From positions 34,901 to 41,370 of the forward strand of contig PADE01000127.1 of assembly GCA_002702965.1 (NCBI GenBank): a stretch of DNA of 6,470 nt, written 5' to 3'. This document shows positions 5,087 to 6,470 of the stretch, piece after piece. Made by a program: the position numbers and the translations under genes. The notes under the pieces are model-generated. The model was given only the letters and a program-made list of their open reading frames with translations, was not told where the DNA came from and made no database searches. This DNA is from Planctomycetaceae bacterium (lineage in GTDB: Bacteria > Planctomycetota > Planctomycetia > Pirellulales > Pirellulaceae). The first letter of the stretch is position 1. Every line of letters starts with the position of its first letter.

Positions 5087-6470
5087 GCCATCAGTTCCGG
5101 AATGACGTGCGCTTCACCCGGACCCGTCAATCGCTCTTCCAGACCATTGTGGAAGAAGCTGAGCTGCTCGTGATCGAGGCCCATCAAGTGCAGGATCGTG
5201 GCGTGCAGGTCGTTGACATGGACCTTGTCCTCCGCCGCCCGCAGACCGACCGGGTCGGTCGCGCCGTATGAACGCCCGCCCGAGATGCCGGCGCCGGCCA
5301 GCCAGTAGCTGTACCCCCACGGGTTGTGGTCGCGGCCTTTGCCCTGTTCGCTCATCGGCATCCGGCCGAACTCACCGCCCCAGATGACGAGCGTGTCGTC
5401 GAGCAATCCGCGCTGTCGCAAGTCGGCCAACAAGCCGGCGATCGGGAGGTCGGTGCGGGCGCAGTTGTCGGTGTGGTTCTTGAGGACATCGGCATGCGCA
5501 TCCCAGCCACCGGTGTCGCCTGCGTACACCTGGACAATGCGCACGCCGCGCTCGACCATCCGTCGGGCCAGCAGGCAGCGCTCGCCAAACTCCCGGGTCT
5601 GCGCGCTGCCCAGGCCGTACAGCGCGTGCGTGTGGGCCGTTTCGCGCTCGATCGCGACCAGTTCGGGCGCGGCCGATTGCATGCGGAAGGCCAGTTCGTA
5701 GGCCGCGATGCGGGCCGACAGCGCATCGTCCAGGCCCCGCTGTCGGGCGTGCTGCCGATTGAAGCGCTGGACCAGGTCGAGGATGTTGCGCTGCTGCGGT
5801 GCGGACACCTCGCGCGGCGGTTTGAGGTCCAGGATCGGCGGCTGGCCGGCGCGCATCGTCACCCCCTGGTAGGAGGCCGGAAGATATCCGCTGCCCCAGG
5901 CGGGAGGGCCCCCTTTGAGACCCCCTCGGGGGTCGGGTAACACCACAAAGGCGGGCATGTCCTGGTTTTCGGTCCCCAGTCCGTAGGCCAGCCAGCTGCC
6001 GACACTCGGTTTGCCCATCAGGATGCTGCCGGTGTTCATTTGATACACCGACTGGGGGTGGTTTACGCTGTCGCCGTGGACGCTGCGGATCACGAACAGG
6101 TCGTCGGCGGACCCCGCGATATGGGGCAGAAAATCGCTGATCGGAAGGCCCGACTGACCCCGTGGCCGAAACGGTTTGATCGGTCCCAGCAAGGGGTTTT
6201 TGGCGACGTCGCGGCGGGTCATCACCGCGCCGAAACTGGCGGGCAACGGTTGTCCCGAGTAACGGATCAAGTCGGGCTTGGGATCGAATAGATCCATATG
6301 ACTTGGCCCGCCGTGCATAAACAGCCAGATCACACGCTTGGCGCGCGGTGCGGTGGTCGGCGCGGCGCGTGTCGCGTCGGGGTTTCCTCCCAGCGACGCC
6401 AGCGCCAGCAAGCCGGCGCCTCCGCCCGCCTGGGCGAGCCATTGGCGGCGGTTGGAAGGCGGGTTGGGTG
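5083..6470 (-). CDS. DUF1501 protein with twin-arginine signal, N-terminus cut by the right edge
   Basis: The frame is open from the window edge to TGA at 5085-5083, giving 461 visible complete codons before the stop. The first residues visible are PNPPSNRRQWLAQAGGGAG followed by LLALASL: a twin-arginine (RRQWL) motif before a hydrophobic segment, typical of Tat export in DUF1501 proteins. An apparent TTG start at 6411 would delete this signal, so I extend to the edge; only a few residues should be missing. Family motifs in order are VIWLFMHGGPSHMDLFDPKP, GDTGGWDAHADV, GGEFGRMPMSEQGKGRDHNP and VNDLHATILHLMGLD. DUF1501 belongs to the alkaline phosphatase/sulfatase-like superfamily, and the conserved Asp, His and Glu positions suggest metal binding, but substrates are unknown. 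It is the first gene of a two-gene operon with the DUF1549/1553 gene. Confidence 0.9.
   Translation of the reverse strand, partial: PNPPSNRRQWLAQAGGGAGLLALASLGGNPDATRAAPTTAPRAKRVIWLFMHGGPSHMDLFDPKPDLIRYSGQPLPASFGAVMTRRDVAKNPLLGPIKPFRPRGQSGLPISDFLPHIAGSADDLFVIRSVHGDSVNHPQSVYQMNTGSILMGKPSVGSWLAYGLGTENQDMPAFVVLPDPRGGLKGGPPAWGSGYLPASYQGVTMRAGQPPILDLKPPREVSAPQQRNILDLVQRFNRQHARQRGLDDALSARIAAYELAFRMQSAAPELVAIERETAHTHALYGLGSAQTREFGERCLLARRMVERGVRIVQVYAGDTGGWDAHADVLKNHTDNCARTDLPIAGLLADLRQRGLLDDTLVIWGGEFGRMPMSEQGKGRDHNPWGYSYWLAGAGISGGRSYGATDPVGLRAAEDKVHVNDLHATILHLMGLDHEQLSFFHNGLEERLTGPGEAHVIPELMA

Noticed and set aside
5326..5940. 204-codon plus-strand frame and an overlapping minus frame in the DUF1501 region
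   Set aside because: Both overlap the DUF1501 coding sequence in other frames and show no domain or start signal.

Overview
The window most likely comes from a planctomycete (Planctomycetota). It is GC-rich. It carries a DUF1501 gene joined to a DUF1549/DUF1553 gene, a pairing greatly expanded in that phylum, and an SHD1 (SLA1 homology domain 1) protein, also common there. The exact genus cannot be read from the sequence.

Layout, left to right. (1) 1-1104, minus: a secreted protein of unknown function that runs off the left edge. (2) 1105-1473: a gap with a candidate extended -10 promoter and a small palindrome for gene 1. (3) 1474-1689, minus: a 71-residue zinc-ribbon protein. (4) 1690-1963: a divergent intergenic region with a candidate promoter and ribosome binding site for the next gene. 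(5) 1964-3112, plus: an exported thioredoxin-like/SHD1 protein whose frame is interrupted by one TGA at 2120-2122. (6) A 24-base convergent gap. (7) 3137-5086, minus: DUF1549/DUF1553 protein with one CxxCH motif. (8) 5083-6470, minus: DUF1501 protein with a twin-arginine signal, its first residues cut off by the right edge. Genes 7 and 8 overlap by ATGA and form an operon transcribed from 8 to 7.

The main discovery candidate is gene 5. The TGA falls exactly where the first cysteine of a thioredoxin CxxC motif belongs, giving T-U-G-A-C-K. The frame stays open on both sides. The mRNA just downstream can fold into a 17-base-pair stem with a 7-base loop starting GGU, 29 bases after the TGA. This is the layout of a bacterial SECIS element. 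I read the gene as a selenoprotein of 382 residues with selenocysteine at position 53, not as a pseudogene or a short secreted peptide. UGA still serves as the ordinary stop here: genes 3, 5, 7 and 8 all end in TGA, so a genome-wide code change is not the explanation.

The genes do not form one obvious pathway. The DUF1501 and DUF1549/1553 pair is an exported module of unresolved biochemistry. The selenoprotein would be an exported thiol/selenol redox protein. No tRNA, rRNA, CRISPR array or mobile element was seen. The selenocysteine machinery (selA, selB, selC, selD) is not in the window.
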